64,000 nt of DNA from JANYJZ01 sp964523395. Its GTDB lineage: Bacteria > Bacteroidota > Ignavibacteria > UBA10030 > SZUA-254. Below the pieces are notes generated by a model. It searched no databases, was not told the DNA's origin, and saw only the letters and a list, made by a program, of their open reading frames with translations. Shown in pieces: positions 18,253-27,521 of this stretch (the stretch's first letter is position 1; every line of letters starts with the position of its first letter). Location: the NCBI GenBank assembly GCA_964523395.1, contig CAZFXS010000007.1:124001-188000 (forward strand), written 5' to 3'. The translations under genes and the position numbers were made by a program.

Positions 18253-19596
18253 ATGAAATCAGAATTCTTACAGCTCAGCAAGCCGATGATCTCGTTGCTG
18301 GAAAAGAACGGCATTACGACCCCTACACCGATTCAAAAGGAAATTATCCCGGCGATTATGGCCGGGCAGGATGTTCTGGCCCAATCAGAAACGGGATCCG
18401 GAAAGACATTAAGTTTTGCCATTCCAATTATTGAACATCTGCAGAAACGGGATGGACTTCGCGCGCTTGTGCTTGTTCCCACCCGTGAACTTTGTGTCCA
18501 GATTACCGATGAGTTTTTCAAGTATTCACATGGAAAACATCTGGGTATAACATCTGTGTACGGTGGTGTTTCCATCAATAACCAGATTAAAAAAATAAAA
18601 TCGACAAATATTATTGTCGCCACGCCGGGACGATTAATAGACTTGCTCGACAGGAAAGCGGTTTCGCTCAATGAAGTCAAATTTCTTGTTTTCGATGAAG
18701 CGGACAGGATGCTTGATATGGGATTTATCCGTGACATTGAGAGGATCCTCAGGCACCTAGGTGCGGAACGGCAAACTCTTCTTTTCAGTGCGACGGTTTC
18801 CAAAGAAGTGACACAGTTAAGTCATAAATACCTTAACAACCCAAAGCATGTGGCGTTGGCATCAACGGTGAAGCCTGAGTTTCTTCGTCAGACTTATTAT
18901 CAGACGACAAACGAACAAAAGATGCCGATGCTCATTCACCTGCTGAAACATGATCGTGACCTTGCGTTGGTGTTCTGCAACCGGAAACATGTGACTTCAA
19001 AACTTGCCAAAAAATTGTCTTCAGAAGGAGTACATGCTAGATGTTTAAACGGAGACATGTCGCAACCCCAACGCGAACGTGTAACTTCCGATTTCCGGCA
19101 TAAAAAATTTACGGTGCTTGTTGCAACAGATGTGGCGGCACGCGGCCTTCACATCGATGATATCACGCACGTTTATAATTATGAAATTCCGAAGGACGTC
19201 GAATCCTATACTCATCGCGTGGGGAGAACAGCACGCGCGGGGAATAAGGGTGAGGCAATTTCGCTTGTTGCGACAGATGAAGAGAAAAAATTCTTTAAAC
19301 AAATACTTTTCACGCATCGCGGAAGCATTACGCTGAAAACAATTGATAAAGATGTTCTTCCTGTTCTTCGGCAACAACCGCCGAAATCTTCCTCTTCGTT
19401 TACTCAGAAAGAGAGATCATTTAATCCGAGACACAGATCCCACGCGCAGAAGGAGAAATCGTTCGTCCCGAAGGAAAAATCGTTTTCTCATAAAGAAAAG
19501 CCGTTTGTGCCGAAAGAAAAGTCATTCGTTCCTAAAGAAAAATCCAAGGCGGGGACCTGGCGTAAAAAATGGCAGAATATGATACGCGGAAAGTAA
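18253..19596 (+). CDS. DEAD-box ATP-dependent RNA helicase with a repetitive basic tail
   Basis: This 447-residue helicase has the full motif set: a Q motif (TTPTPIQKEIIP), SETGSGKT, PTRELC, TPGRL, DEAD (VFDEADRM), SAT (FSATVSK), TDVAARGLHID and HRVGRTARAG. It unwinds short RNA duplexes, as in ribosome assembly or mRNA turnover (RhlE-like). The last 65 residues are a low-complexity tail in which KEKSF-type units recur (KEKSFVPKEKSFSHKEKPFV and on), followed by a basic end. Such tails in RhlE/CsdA relatives bind RNA. It lies 101 bases after mnmA, with GGAAT before its ATG. A hairpin follows at 19620. Confidence 0.93.
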   Translation: MKSEFLQLSKPMISLLEKNGITTPTPIQKEIIPAIMAGQDVLAQSETGSGKTLSFAIPIIEHLQKRDGLRALVLVPTRELCVQITDEFFKYSHGKHLGITSVYGGVSINNQIKKIKSTNIIVATPGRLIDLLDRKAVSLNEVKFLVFDEADRMLDMGFIRDIERILRHLGAERQTLLFSATVSKEVTQLSHKYLNNPKHVALASTVKPEFLRQTYYQTTNEQKMPMLIHLLKHDRDLALVFCNRKHVTSKLAKKLSSEGVHARCLNGDMSQPQRERVTSDFRHKKFTVLVATDVAARGLHIDDITHVYNYEIPKDVESYTHRVGRTARAGNKGEAISLVATDEEKKFFKQILFTHRGSITLKTIDKDVLPVLRQQPPKSSSSFTQKERSFNPRHRSHAQKEKSFVPKEKSFSHKEKPFVPKEKSFVPKEKSKAGTWRKKWQNMIRGK

Positions 19597-19619
19597 GCGC
19601 TTTGCCACGTCGATTCTCA

Positions 19620-19653
19620 TAAAAATAAAGGGCAGTCCTTGCGAAAACTGCCC
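19620..19653 (-). terminator. Hairpin with U-run on the minus strand only (candidate)
   Basis: GGGCAGT (19630-19636) pairs with ACTGCCC (19647-19653). Read on the minus strand the stem is followed by TTTATTTTTATG, as in an intrinsic terminator; on the plus strand no T-run follows. There is no minus-strand gene nearby to end, so it may block antisense transcription or simply be a hairpin at the end of the helicase mRNA. Confidence 0.35.
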
Positions 19654-19784
19654 TCTGGTGGATTAGTGGTAGTGAACTTACTACGTTCGCATTGTACAAA
19701 AAACCCTCCCTGTTGTCAACCACTCATTCCTCTCTTTACCCGTTTTATTGCGATAATGTGTATCCATCAAAATCTTCTGGTTCA

Positions 19785-19813
19785 TTGACTTTTCCTTTTG
19801 ATTCATGTATCTT
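19785..19813 (+). promoter_or_regulatory. Candidate promoter of the SulP transporter gene
   Basis: TTGACT (19785-19790), 17-base spacer, TATCTT (19808-19813). The ATG at 19845 would be about 25 bases after the expected transcription start. Confidence 0.5.
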
Positions 19814-19844
19814 TTGACCGTCATTTATTATTAACGGTTCTGAT

Positions 19845-21554
19845 ATGTTGCAACCCAAACTCTTTACGACACTCAGAGGATACACAAAAGAGCAGTTTCT
19901 GGCGGATGGAACGGCGGGACTTATCGTCGGAATCGTTGCGCTCCCGCTGGCAATTGCATTCGCGATTGCCTCCGGAGTTTCCCCGGAGAAAGGCCTTGTT
20001 ACCGCGGTCGTTGCCGGTTTTATCATTTCCGCACTGGGAGGAAGCAAAGTGCAGATTGGCGGACCAACCGGCGCTTTTGTAGTGATTGTGTTCGGTATCA
20101 TTCATGATTTCGGTATGAGCGGTTTGACAATTGCGACCATCATTGCCGGCGTCTTGCTGATTATTATGGGTGTTGCGCGCTTTGGCTCGGCCATCAAATT
20201 TATTCCTTACCCGGTGATCGTCGGCTTTACAAGCGGCATAGCGTTAATAATTTTCTCTTCACAGATCAAGGATTTTATGGGACTTCAGATGGGAGAAGTT
20301 CCCGCCGAATTTTGGGAGAAGTGGATGGCAATAATCGGAGCAATCGGTTCTGTCAACTATTATTCCTTTGCAATCAGTTCCGGTTGCGTGTTGTTTATTA
20401 TCGGATGGCAAAAAATAGTTCACAAAATCCCCGGATCGTTAATCGCGTTAATCCTTTCTACCGTTATTGTTCAGGTATTTCATTTTCCGGTTGAAACTAT
20501 CGGAAGCAGGTTTGGTGAAATTTCATCATCCTTTTCTATGCCGTCCATTCCAATTGTGTCATTTGCTACTCTTAAACAACTGATACAACCTGCAATTACG
20601 ATTGCGCTTCTTGCCGCCATTGAATCGTTGCTAAGCGCGGTTGTTGCAGATGGCATGATCGGCGGCAAGCACCGGTCGAATATGGAGCTGATAGCGCAGG
20701 GCGCGGCAAATATTGCATCACCGCTATTTGGAGGAATTCCGGCCACAGGAGCAATAGCACGGACTGCCACAAATATACGGAACGGCGGGCGGACACCGGT
20801 TGCAGGAATGATTCATGCTATCGTTCTCTTGTTGATCATGCTCTTTTTCGGACATTGGGCTACGCTGATACCGCTGGCAAGTCTGGCGGCGATTCTGGTG
20901 ATTGTTGCATACAATATGAGTGAATGGCGCTCTTTTAAAGCGTTGCTGAGAAGTCCGCGGAGCGATGTTATTGTTCTGCTTACCACCTTTGCACTGACGG
21001 TTATTGTTGATCTTACAGTAGCAATCGAAGTCGGCATTGTCCTCTCGGTATTTCTCTTCATGAGAAGGATGGCGCTGGTGACGAACGTCGGGGTTGTTAC
21101 CAAAGAATTTTCCGATGAGGAAGATGCCGATGACCCGAATGCTATAGAAAAAAGGAATGTCCCGGACGGTGTTGAAGTGTATGAAGTAAACGGGCCATTT
21201 TTTTTCGGAGCCGCGTATAAGTTTGAGGAAGCCATGAATATTGTCGAGAAAATGCCGCGTGTGAGGATTATCCGTATGCGGAATGTCCCTGCGATTGATT
21301 CCACGGGCCTTAATACGTTACAAAAGGTTCATAAAGATTGTTTAAAACACCATATCGGATTTATTCTTTCGGATATTCATGCTCAGCCGTTGTTTGCGCT
21401 GGAGCAATCAGGGTTGAAAAGCACCATTGGCGAGGAGAATATTTTCGGCAATATTGATGATGCACTCAACAGAGCGCGCGTAATTATCGGTGTGCCCAAA
21501 CAGGATTCGCCTGTTCCGTTTGTTGCTACGGTAAACCGCGAACGGAAGGAGTGA
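19845..21554 (+). CDS. SulP family inorganic anion transporter with STAS domain
   Basis: The 569-residue protein starts with FLADGTAGLIVGIVALPLAIAFAIASGVSPEKG, the sulfate-transporter signature region (QIGGPTGAF follows). About ten to twelve membrane segments run to residue 420, then a cytoplasmic STAS domain (about 440-555) with the conserved MRNVPAIDSTGL motif. Family members carry sulfate, bicarbonate or other small anions across the inner membrane, in symport or exchange. The substrate cannot be read from the sequence. It has its own promoter; the carboxyltransferase gene follows 75 bases on, so bicarbonate supply to that enzyme is a possible but unproven link. Confidence 0.92.
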   Translation: MLQPKLFTTLRGYTKEQFLADGTAGLIVGIVALPLAIAFAIASGVSPEKGLVTAVVAGFIISALGGSKVQIGGPTGAFVVIVFGIIHDFGMSGLTIATIIAGVLLIIMGVARFGSAIKFIPYPVIVGFTSGIALIIFSSQIKDFMGLQMGEVPAEFWEKWMAIIGAIGSVNYYSFAISSGCVLFIIGWQKIVHKIPGSLIALILSTVIVQVFHFPVETIGSRFGEISSSFSMPSIPIVSFATLKQLIQPAITIALLAAIESLLSAVVADGMIGGKHRSNMELIAQGAANIASPLFGGIPATGAIARTATNIRNGGRTPVAGMIHAIVLLLIMLFFGHWATLIPLASLAAILVIVAYNMSEWRSFKALLRSPRSDVIVLLTTFALTVIVDLTVAIEVGIVLSVFLFMRRMALVTNVGVVTKEFSDEEDADDPNAIEKRNVPDGVEVYEVNGPFFFGAAYKFEEAMNIVEKMPRVRIIRMRNVPAIDSTGLNTLQKVHKDCLKHHIGFILSDIHAQPLFALEQSGLKSTIGEENIFGNIDDALNRARVIIGVPKQDSPVPFVATVNRERKE

Positions 21555-21629
21555 TGTATGCATTCTTGACATCCGGACTGTCAATACCTATATTTCTCCA
21601 GTCGAATTATTACTTCAGGAACGTAACTC

Positions 21630-23189
21630 ATGTCAAAATCCAAAGAATCAGATAAACTGAAACAGCTCCAGGAACTCAAAGCGAAGGCAAAACTAGGTGG
21701 CGGCGCGCAAAGAATTGAAGATCAGCACAAAAAAGGAAAGCTGACCGCACGCGAACGGCTGGAAGTACTTTTAGACAGAAACAGTTTTGAAGAAATCGAC
21801 ATGTTTGTCGAGCACCGTTCATCCGATTTCGGGTTAGAAAAGCAAAAGTATCTTGGAGACGGAGTAATCACAGGAACCGGCACAATCGATGGCAGGATGG
21901 TTTTTGTCTTCAGTCAGGATTTTACGGTCTTCGGCGGCTCATTGTCTGAAGCTCATGCCGAAAAAATTTGCAAGATTATGGATATGGCATTGAAAGTCGG
22001 CGCGCCGGTGATAGGGTTAAATGATTCCGGTGGCGCAAGAATTCAGGAAGGTGTTGTCAGCCTTGGAGGATATGCCGATATATTTCTCCGGAATACGCTT
22101 GCGTCGGGAGTTGTACCTCAGATATCAGCGGTGATGGGCCCCTGTGCAGGCGGAGCGGTGTACTCACCGGCAATAACCGATTTTACATTTATGGTGAAGA
22201 ATACCAGCTACATGTTTGTCACGGGACCAAATGTTGTGAAAACTGTGACACATGAAGATGTCTCGTTTGAGGATTTGGGCGGGGCAATAACCCACGCAAC
22301 TAAATCAGGTGTCGCGCATCTCGCGTGCGAAAACGAAGTGGAGTGCCTGCAGGCAATCCGCACCTTATTTGGATTCCTTCCGTCAAATAATATGGATGAT
22401 CCTCCAATAATCAAGACCAATGACGATCCGAACAGAAAAGAAGAAAAGCTGAACACAATTGTTCCGGAAAATCCCAACAAACCGTATGACATAAAAGAGG
22501 TCATCCGGTTGATTGTCGATGATGCTAATTTCTTTGAGGTGCACGACCTGTATGCGCAGAATATCATCGTCGGGTTCGCACGGTTGAACGGAGGTCCTGT
22601 CGGGATTATTGCAAATCAGCCCGCAGTATTAGCGGGGGTGCTTGATATTGACTCTTCAATTAAGGGGGCAAGATTTGTGCGGTTCTGTGATGCGTTTAAT
22701 ATCCCTCTCATTGTGCTGGAAGATGTTCCGGGATTTTTACCGGGTACAGATCAGGAGTGGAGAGGAATTATTAAGCATGGCGCTAAACTCCTCTATGCGT
22801 TCTGTGAAGCTACAGTTCCTAAAATTACGCTCATCACCCGTAAAGCATACGGGGGGGCGTACGACGTTATGAATTCCAAGCATATCCGCGGGGATTTTAA
22901 TTTTGCATGGCCAACAGCTGAAATAGCCGTCATGGGTCCCAAAGGGGCGGTTGAAATCATCTTCAAAAAAGAGATTGAAAAAGCTGCTGACAAAGAAAAA
23001 GCGCTCGAAGAAAAGGTGCAGGATTATAGGGAAAAGTTTGCCAACCCATATATCGCTGCCGGAAGAGGGTATGTTGACGATGTCATTGAACCGAGCACTA
23101 CACGCTGTAAGCTTATTCGTGCGCTCTCTGTACTTCATAATAAAGTAGACGGAAATCCTAAGAAAAAGCATGGGAACATCCCGCTATAA
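21630..23189 (+). CDS. pccB: Acyl-CoA carboxylase, carboxyltransferase subunit (PccB-like)
   Basis: The 519-residue protein has the two crotonase-like halves of biotin-dependent carboxyltransferases: LTARERLEVLLD, FGGSLSEAHAEKI, LNDSGGARIQEGV and GPCAGGAVYSPA in the first half, and LEDVPGFLPGTDQE and TLITRKAYGGAYDVM in the second. It moves the carboxyl group from biotin to propionyl-CoA or a similar acyl-CoA, or forms part of methylmalonyl-CoA decarboxylase or transcarboxylase. Length fits PccB/MmdA (about 510-530). No biotin carboxylase or carrier gene is adjacent, so the exact complex cannot be decided here. Confidence 0.9.
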   Translation: MSKSKESDKLKQLQELKAKAKLGGGAQRIEDQHKKGKLTARERLEVLLDRNSFEEIDMFVEHRSSDFGLEKQKYLGDGVITGTGTIDGRMVFVFSQDFTVFGGSLSEAHAEKICKIMDMALKVGAPVIGLNDSGGARIQEGVVSLGGYADIFLRNTLASGVVPQISAVMGPCAGGAVYSPAITDFTFMVKNTSYMFVTGPNVVKTVTHEDVSFEDLGGAITHATKSGVAHLACENEVECLQAIRTLFGFLPSNNMDDPPIIKTNDDPNRKEEKLNTIVPENPNKPYDIKEVIRLIVDDANFFEVHDLYAQNIIVGFARLNGGPVGIIANQPAVLAGVLDIDSSIKGARFVRFCDAFNIPLIVLEDVPGFLPGTDQEWRGIIKHGAKLLYAFCEATVPKITLITRKAYGGAYDVMNSKHIRGDFNFAWPTAEIAVMGPKGAVEIIFKKEIEKAADKEKALEEKVQDYREKFANPYIAAGRGYVDDVIEPSTTRCKLIRALSVLHNKVDGNPKKKHGNIPL

Positions 23190-23222
23190 TGTTGCTACAC
23201 ATCACTTTTCCGGAAAAAAAGC

Positions 23223-23251
23223 TTGACACTCTATCCTCATTTCTCTATATT
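23223..23251 (+). promoter_or_regulatory. Strong candidate promoter of the MltD-like gene
   Basis: TTGACA (23223-23228), exactly 17 bases, TATATT (23246-23251). It lies about 43 bases upstream of the TTG start at 23294 and matches the sigma-70 consensus in all -35 bases. Confidence 0.6.
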
Positions 23252-23293
23252 TTTAGGAACAGTCAATAAAAATACTAGAGATAGGGTAGATTA

Positions 23294-25510
23294 TTGAAGG
23301 TAATACGGTATTATTTTCTCATTTTAATATTATTCTGGGGTTGTTCCTCTGATGAGGTAACCCAATCGGTCCAGAGGAGTGAAAAACCGCGCCTTCAGGC
23401 CTCCCAGGCAATTTCTCTCGATACACTGACCAAAGAAGAAATGGCGTCGGTATTAAGCGATACCGGTGCTATTATCGATGACTCAACATCCGATGAGGTT
23501 ATCCTCCAGCTTCTGGAAAGCGCCCGGCAACATTATCTGTCGGCGTTGGAAGCGGAAGACCTCAACGATACCAGTCGCTCCGCATCGGAGTTTGAATATG
23601 CCATCGGCATCTTGAACGAGCTTGCATATTATCCGAACATTGAAAACAACAGGGATTTCAATGACCTGAGCCGCACGGTTATCGAAGATTACGAAAAATA
23701 TATCGCGAGCATTGATGAGCTTGGCTCGCAAACTTCCATTTTTGCTCTCCGTGAAAAATTAAATGATGTCACTGATTCAGCTGATTCAGTCGGGCAGGAT
23801 CAGCCGCGGTCAGTTATTACCACGACACAAATTCCCCTGGTGATTAACGGGCACGTGGAGCAGAATATTTCATTCTTCAGAGGAAAAGGAAAGAAGCATT
23901 TTGAACGGTGGCTCTTCCTTTCGGGAAAATATTTTACAATGATGCGGGAAATTTTTAAAGCCGAAGGCGCGCCGGAAGAGCTCATTTATCTTTCCATGAT
24001 CGAAAGCGGTTTAAATCCTCAGGCACGGTCGTGGGCGAAAGCGGTCGGGCTCTGGCAATTTATAAAAGGTACAGGGTCTCTGTATGGTTTGACGGGAAAT
24101 TTCTGGTATGATGATCGAAGAGATTTTGAAAAAGCAACGCGTGCCGCGGCGAGACACCTCAATGATCTTCATGAGGAATTCGGTGACTGGTATCTGGCGT
24201 TAGCCGCGTACAATTCCGGCGGCGGCAGAGTATACCGCGCGATACGCCGCAGTGGCTCACGTGATTTCTGGAAACTTCGCCCGCATCTGCCGCGGGAAAC
24301 ACGAAACTATGTTCCGCAATATATTGCAGCGACAGTCATGGGAATGAATCCTGAATCGTACGGATTTAGTGTTATTCCTTCCGGGCCGATTGCGTTTGAT
24401 ACTGTTACCGTAAATGATTGCGTCGATCTGTCAGTCCTGGCGAAATGCGCTGAGTCAGATATTGAAACGCTCCGTGAACTTAATCCCGCCCTTGTGCAAT
24501 GGTGTACCCCGCCGGGAATGAAAGGATATTTGTTCAGGGTTCCGGTAGGCAAATCTGAAGTCTTTAACAAAAATTATTCAGCTCTTCCTGAAGATCAGAA
24601 ACAGGACTGGATTGTGCACCAGGTTAAAAAACGTGAGACACTTGCAACTATTGCGAAGAAGTACGGCATATCAAAGGCACATCTCGCGGAAGCAAATCAG
24701 CTGACATTAACCCAAAAGATTTCTGTCGGCCGTTCGCTGAGAATTCCCGTGGCCGCTTCATCGAAGGCATACGCTGCCGCCTATGCGGATGAGGTTGAGA
24801 AGAAAAGTTCATCCAAATCCAAAAAGCAGAATAAGAATGCCCTCGTACAATCCACACGCGGAAAAGGCAAAGTCGTTTACAGAATTAAGAAGGGTGATAC
24901 ACTGAGTGATATCGCGGAACTGTTCAATGCCCGCGTCAGTGATTTGAGATTGTGGAATGAAATTCCCTATGGCAGTCCTATCCGTGTTGGTGAAGAACTG
25001 AATGTATGGGTCGCGAAGGATTTGGTAAATCAGTATTCACGCATCGACAAGATGTCGGATGATGACAGAACCAAAGCTATCGCTTCGAAAAAAGCCGAAC
25101 CCAGGCAATCCCGTAATCCTATGAAAGGTGGTTCCTATTGGATTCAATACACTGTCCAAAAGGGTGATAACCTTGGACAAATCGCTTCACGGTATAGTGT
25201 TACGGCTGCTGATCTGCGCCGTTGGAACGGGATGCGTTCCAGTACCGTCAAACAAGGGCAGACGCTTGAAATCCTGATGGAAGAGCAGGCAGCGGTAAGT
25301 CGGCAAGCTTCCATAGCGGAAAACAAAGCGCAGGCTAAAAAGAACGAAACCTCTTCCGAAAAGAAAGCTATTTCTTACACAGTGAAAAAAGGAGATACGC
25401 TCCACAGTATCGCTTCGAATTTTGGTGTTTCAATTGCCAACCTTAAAGCATGGAACAACCTCCGCAGTACAAAGATCCAGGTCGGGCAGGAGATTGTTAT
25501 CTACGCGTAG
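23294..25510 (+). CDS. mltD: Lipoprotein lytic transglycosylase with four LysM domains (MltD-like)
   Basis: The 738-residue protein starts at a TTG codon (MKVIRYYFLILILFWGC), giving a lipoprotein signal with C17. After an acidic helical region, an SLT domain (about 200-340) shows the catalytic glutamate in SMIESGLNPQARS, then VGLWQFIKGTGSLYGL and LALAAYNSGGGRV. Four LysM repeats follow, near 438-490, 530-578, 615-660 and 690-738 (pattern YTVKKGDTLHSIASNFGVS). It cleaves peptidoglycan between MurNAc and GlcNAc, leaving 1,6-anhydro ends, anchored by lipid and LysM. MltD of E. coli has fewer LysM units. A strong promoter precedes it and a terminator follows. Confidence 0.93.
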   Translation: MKVIRYYFLILILFWGCSSDEVTQSVQRSEKPRLQASQAISLDTLTKEEMASVLSDTGAIIDDSTSDEVILQLLESARQHYLSALEAEDLNDTSRSASEFEYAIGILNELAYYPNIENNRDFNDLSRTVIEDYEKYIASIDELGSQTSIFALREKLNDVTDSADSVGQDQPRSVITTTQIPLVINGHVEQNISFFRGKGKKHFERWLFLSGKYFTMMREIFKAEGAPEELIYLSMIESGLNPQARSWAKAVGLWQFIKGTGSLYGLTGNFWYDDRRDFEKATRAAARHLNDLHEEFGDWYLALAAYNSGGGRVYRAIRRSGSRDFWKLRPHLPRETRNYVPQYIAATVMGMNPESYGFSVIPSGPIAFDTVTVNDCVDLSVLAKCAESDIETLRELNPALVQWCTPPGMKGYLFRVPVGKSEVFNKNYSALPEDQKQDWIVHQVKKRETLATIAKKYGISKAHLAEANQLTLTQKISVGRSLRIPVAASSKAYAAAYADEVEKKSSSKSKKQNKNALVQSTRGKGKVVYRIKKGDTLSDIAELFNARVSDLRLWNEIPYGSPIRVGEELNVWVAKDLVNQYSRIDKMSDDDRTKAIASKKAEPRQSRNPMKGGSYWIQYTVQKGDNLGQIASRYSVTAADLRRWNGMRSSTVKQGQTLEILMEEQAAVSRQASIAENKAQAKKNETSSEKKAISYTVKKGDTLHSIASNFGVSIANLKAWNNLRSTKIQVGQEIVIYA

Positions 25511-25536
25511 CATCTTCATTGAATTTGTAAATACTT

Positions 25537-25570
25537 AAAGCCCCATCCGGAAACCGATGGGGCTTTTTGT
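25537..25570 (+). terminator. Rho-independent terminator after the MltD-like gene
   Basis: AAAGCCCCATC (25537-25547) pairs perfectly with GATGGGGCTTT (25556-25566), loop of eight bases, followed by TTGTTTTTG. Confidence 0.9.
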
Positions 25571-25870
25571 TTTTGCCCCTAGTCTATAGAAAACCTCTTT
25601 CGAAACTGATACGGAATCGGCGAGTTAGATATTTTGTACAATTTACTCTGAATACTATTAATGGTAATACATCTATTTGAATAAAAGAGATTGATGCTAG
25701 TACAACCATTCGGATAACCTTCGGCTATCAAATGAAAATAATAAAGGTGAGCCTCTTCTCAATTGATTTCCAGTACTAAAAAATCTATATTTACCACAGA
25801 ACGGTGTGTCGTCATTATTTCAAGAAATGTTGTGTAACTATCGCATCGACTTCAAAACGGGGAGCGTCCA
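25571..25870. other. AT-rich intergenic stretch without a gene
   Basis: After the MltD terminator about 300 bases hold no open frame that I can support. The base composition is clearly more AT-rich than the flanks, like the repeat protein gene that follows. The one feature seen is the promoter at 25763-25791. Confidence 0.6.
25763..25791 (+). promoter_or_regulatory. Candidate promoter of the T9SS repeat protein gene
   Basis: TTGATT (25763-25768), 17-base spacer, TATATT (25786-25791), about 80 bases before ATG 25871. A GGGGAGCG site lies just upstream of the start codon. Confidence 0.5.
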
Positions 25871-27250
25871 ATGAAAATTTATTTTTTCCTTCTTGCTGCA
25901 TTCCTGATCATAGCGACATTGTCCAGTTATTCTCAATCTAAGTTTTTAAGTTACAATGAGCATGGAGTATTCAAGGAAGTCGTTGACGATGGTATCGTTG
26001 CATCAACTAAAATGACAATGAATATGAATGATTTTTCCTCCCATAGACTCATTCATTCAACAGCAACAATACTCTCTGACACAGGGATTGTAGTTGCCGA
26101 GATTTTCCAAGCATGGAACGGTGCTAAATGGGTGAATAATTCGAGAAAAAGTTATACTTATGATATGAATGGAAAACTAATCAATTTTCTGAGCCAATCC
26201 TGGGTTGGTGGTGTTGTGTGGGGAAATAATTCTCAACGCAGCTACACTTATGATGCAAATGGAAACCTAGCCAATGAAGTATACCAAAATTGGAATGTCT
26301 CAAATTGGGTTGAAGTTTACAAAACAAGTTATGCTTATGATGCTAATGGAAACCAAGTTAGTAATTTGTCCCAATACTGGAATGGTGCCAAATGGGTGAA
26401 AAGTAATCAGCGTACTTACATGTATTATGCAAATGAAAAGCTAGCTACTGAATTATACCAAGAATGGAATGGGGTTGGCTGGAGAGATTATGGCTTGTCC
26501 AGTTACATTTATGATACAAATGGAAATAATGTCGGTGAATTGGTTCAAATTTGGAGAAGCTCTGAATGGGTGTATAGTTCTCAACATAGTTATACTTATG
26601 ACAAGAATGGAAATCAAGTTACTGATTTATACAAAACTTGGAACGATAGTGAATGGGTAAACAATTCCCAGCGTAGTTATGCTTATGATACAAATAAAAA
26701 TCAAATAAACCATTTATTCCAAATTTGGAATGGAGCCGATTGGTTGAACTGGGATCTCTATACCTATACTTATGATGCCAATGGAAATAGAACTAGTTTT
26801 TTAAGTCAACCATGGATCGGTGACGTTTGGGTAAATTCTCTCCGATGGATTTATACTTATGATACATATGGAAACCAATCCAGTAGCTTGTATCAAACTT
26901 GGAATGGTATTGACTGGGTAATTGGGGCCAGGATATTGTTTACCAGGGAATCACTCACAGGCGTTGAGGAAACTCAGACAATAGTAAATCCATACAATTT
27001 ATTGGACAACTTCCCCAATCCCTTCAATCCATCCACGCAAATTAAATATTCACTGGAGAAGGTCGGGCTGGTCACTCTCAAGGTGTATGATCTACTCGGG
27101 CAGGAGGTCGCCACGCTTGTCAATGAAGTGAATGAACCGGGTGAGCACTCTATCATGTGGAATGCTGGTGGGTTCCCGAGCGGGCTGTATTTTTACAGGT
27201 TGCAGGCGGGGAGATTTGTGCAGACAAAAAAGATGTTACTTATGAAGTAA
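25871..27250 (+). CDS. Secreted YD-like repeat protein with type IX sorting domain
   Basis: The 459-residue protein has a signal peptide (MKIYFFLLAAFLIIATLSSYSQ). From about residue 75 to 350 there are nine full copies and one half copy of a unit of about 36 residues with the pattern WNG..WVN.SQRSYTYDANGN..., where W, YTYD and NGN are the most constant. The units resemble YD repeats of Rhs-type proteins. The last 85 residues form a T9SS type A sorting domain: NPYNLLDNFPNPFNPSTQI, LKVYDLLGQEVATLVNE, SGLYFYRLQAG and KKMLLMK. It should be exported by the type IX system and cut or anchored at the surface. The function of the repeats is unknown. The gene is more AT-rich than its neighbours, which suggests recent gain. 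Confidence 0.85.
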   Translation: MKIYFFLLAAFLIIATLSSYSQSKFLSYNEHGVFKEVVDDGIVASTKMTMNMNDFSSHRLIHSTATILSDTGIVVAEIFQAWNGAKWVNNSRKSYTYDMNGKLINFLSQSWVGGVVWGNNSQRSYTYDANGNLANEVYQNWNVSNWVEVYKTSYAYDANGNQVSNLSQYWNGAKWVKSNQRTYMYYANEKLATELYQEWNGVGWRDYGLSSYIYDTNGNNVGELVQIWRSSEWVYSSQHSYTYDKNGNQVTDLYKTWNDSEWVNNSQRSYAYDTNKNQINHLFQIWNGADWLNWDLYTYTYDANGNRTSFLSQPWIGDVWVNSLRWIYTYDTYGNQSSSLYQTWNGIDWVIGARILFTRESLTGVEETQTIVNPYNLLDNFPNPFNPSTQIKYSLEKVGLVTLKVYDLLGQEVATLVNEVNEPGEHSIMWNAGGFPSGLYFYRLQAGRFVQTKKMLLMK

Positions 27251-27260
27251 CATCTTTTTT
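27226..27260 (+). terminator. Perfect terminator hairpin spanning the stop codon
   Basis: The arms at 27226-27240 and 27246-27260 are perfect 15-base complements around a 5-base loop (TATGA), and the right arm ends in a run of T. The left arm encodes the last residues of the sorting domain (KKMLL) and the stop codon TAA lies in the right arm (27248-27250). Confidence 0.85.
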
Positions 27261-27317
27261 ATGCCTCTGTTTTTTTTCGTCCTTCATTCGAAACAAATTG
27301 ACGCTACATACAATCAG

Positions 27318-27405
27318 CGGAGGGGGAGAGATTCGAACTCTCGGTACCCAAATTGGGTACAACGGTTTTCGAGACCGCCCCGTTCAACCGCTCTGGCACC
27401 CCTCC
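27318..27405 (-). tRNA. tRNA-Ser (anticodon CGA)
   Basis: Read on the minus strand, the acceptor arm GGAGGGG (27405-27399) pairs with CCCCTCC near 27319-27325 and a G discriminator follows at 27318. The anticodon stem CGGT/ACCG encloses loop CTCGAAA, so the anticodon is CGA. A long variable arm (TACCCAA...TTGGGTA) and a T loop with GTTCGAATC are present, as expected for a class II serine tRNA of 88 bases. CCA is not encoded. Confidence 0.95.
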
Positions 27406-27521
27406 GAATAAACACAATTGAAATCTAACTTCGGGTAGTCAATATACAAAACTGAGCCAGCCAAAGCAAGCAATGAATGGCTGATGGATAGGCACTTATG
27501 TTGCGAAAAAATATGGAATGT

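Noticed and set aside
27157..27411. 84-codon plus-strand frame overlapping the end of the T9SS gene and the tRNA
   Set aside because: It covers a clear tRNA-Ser on the other strand and the end of a better supported gene; no family pattern.
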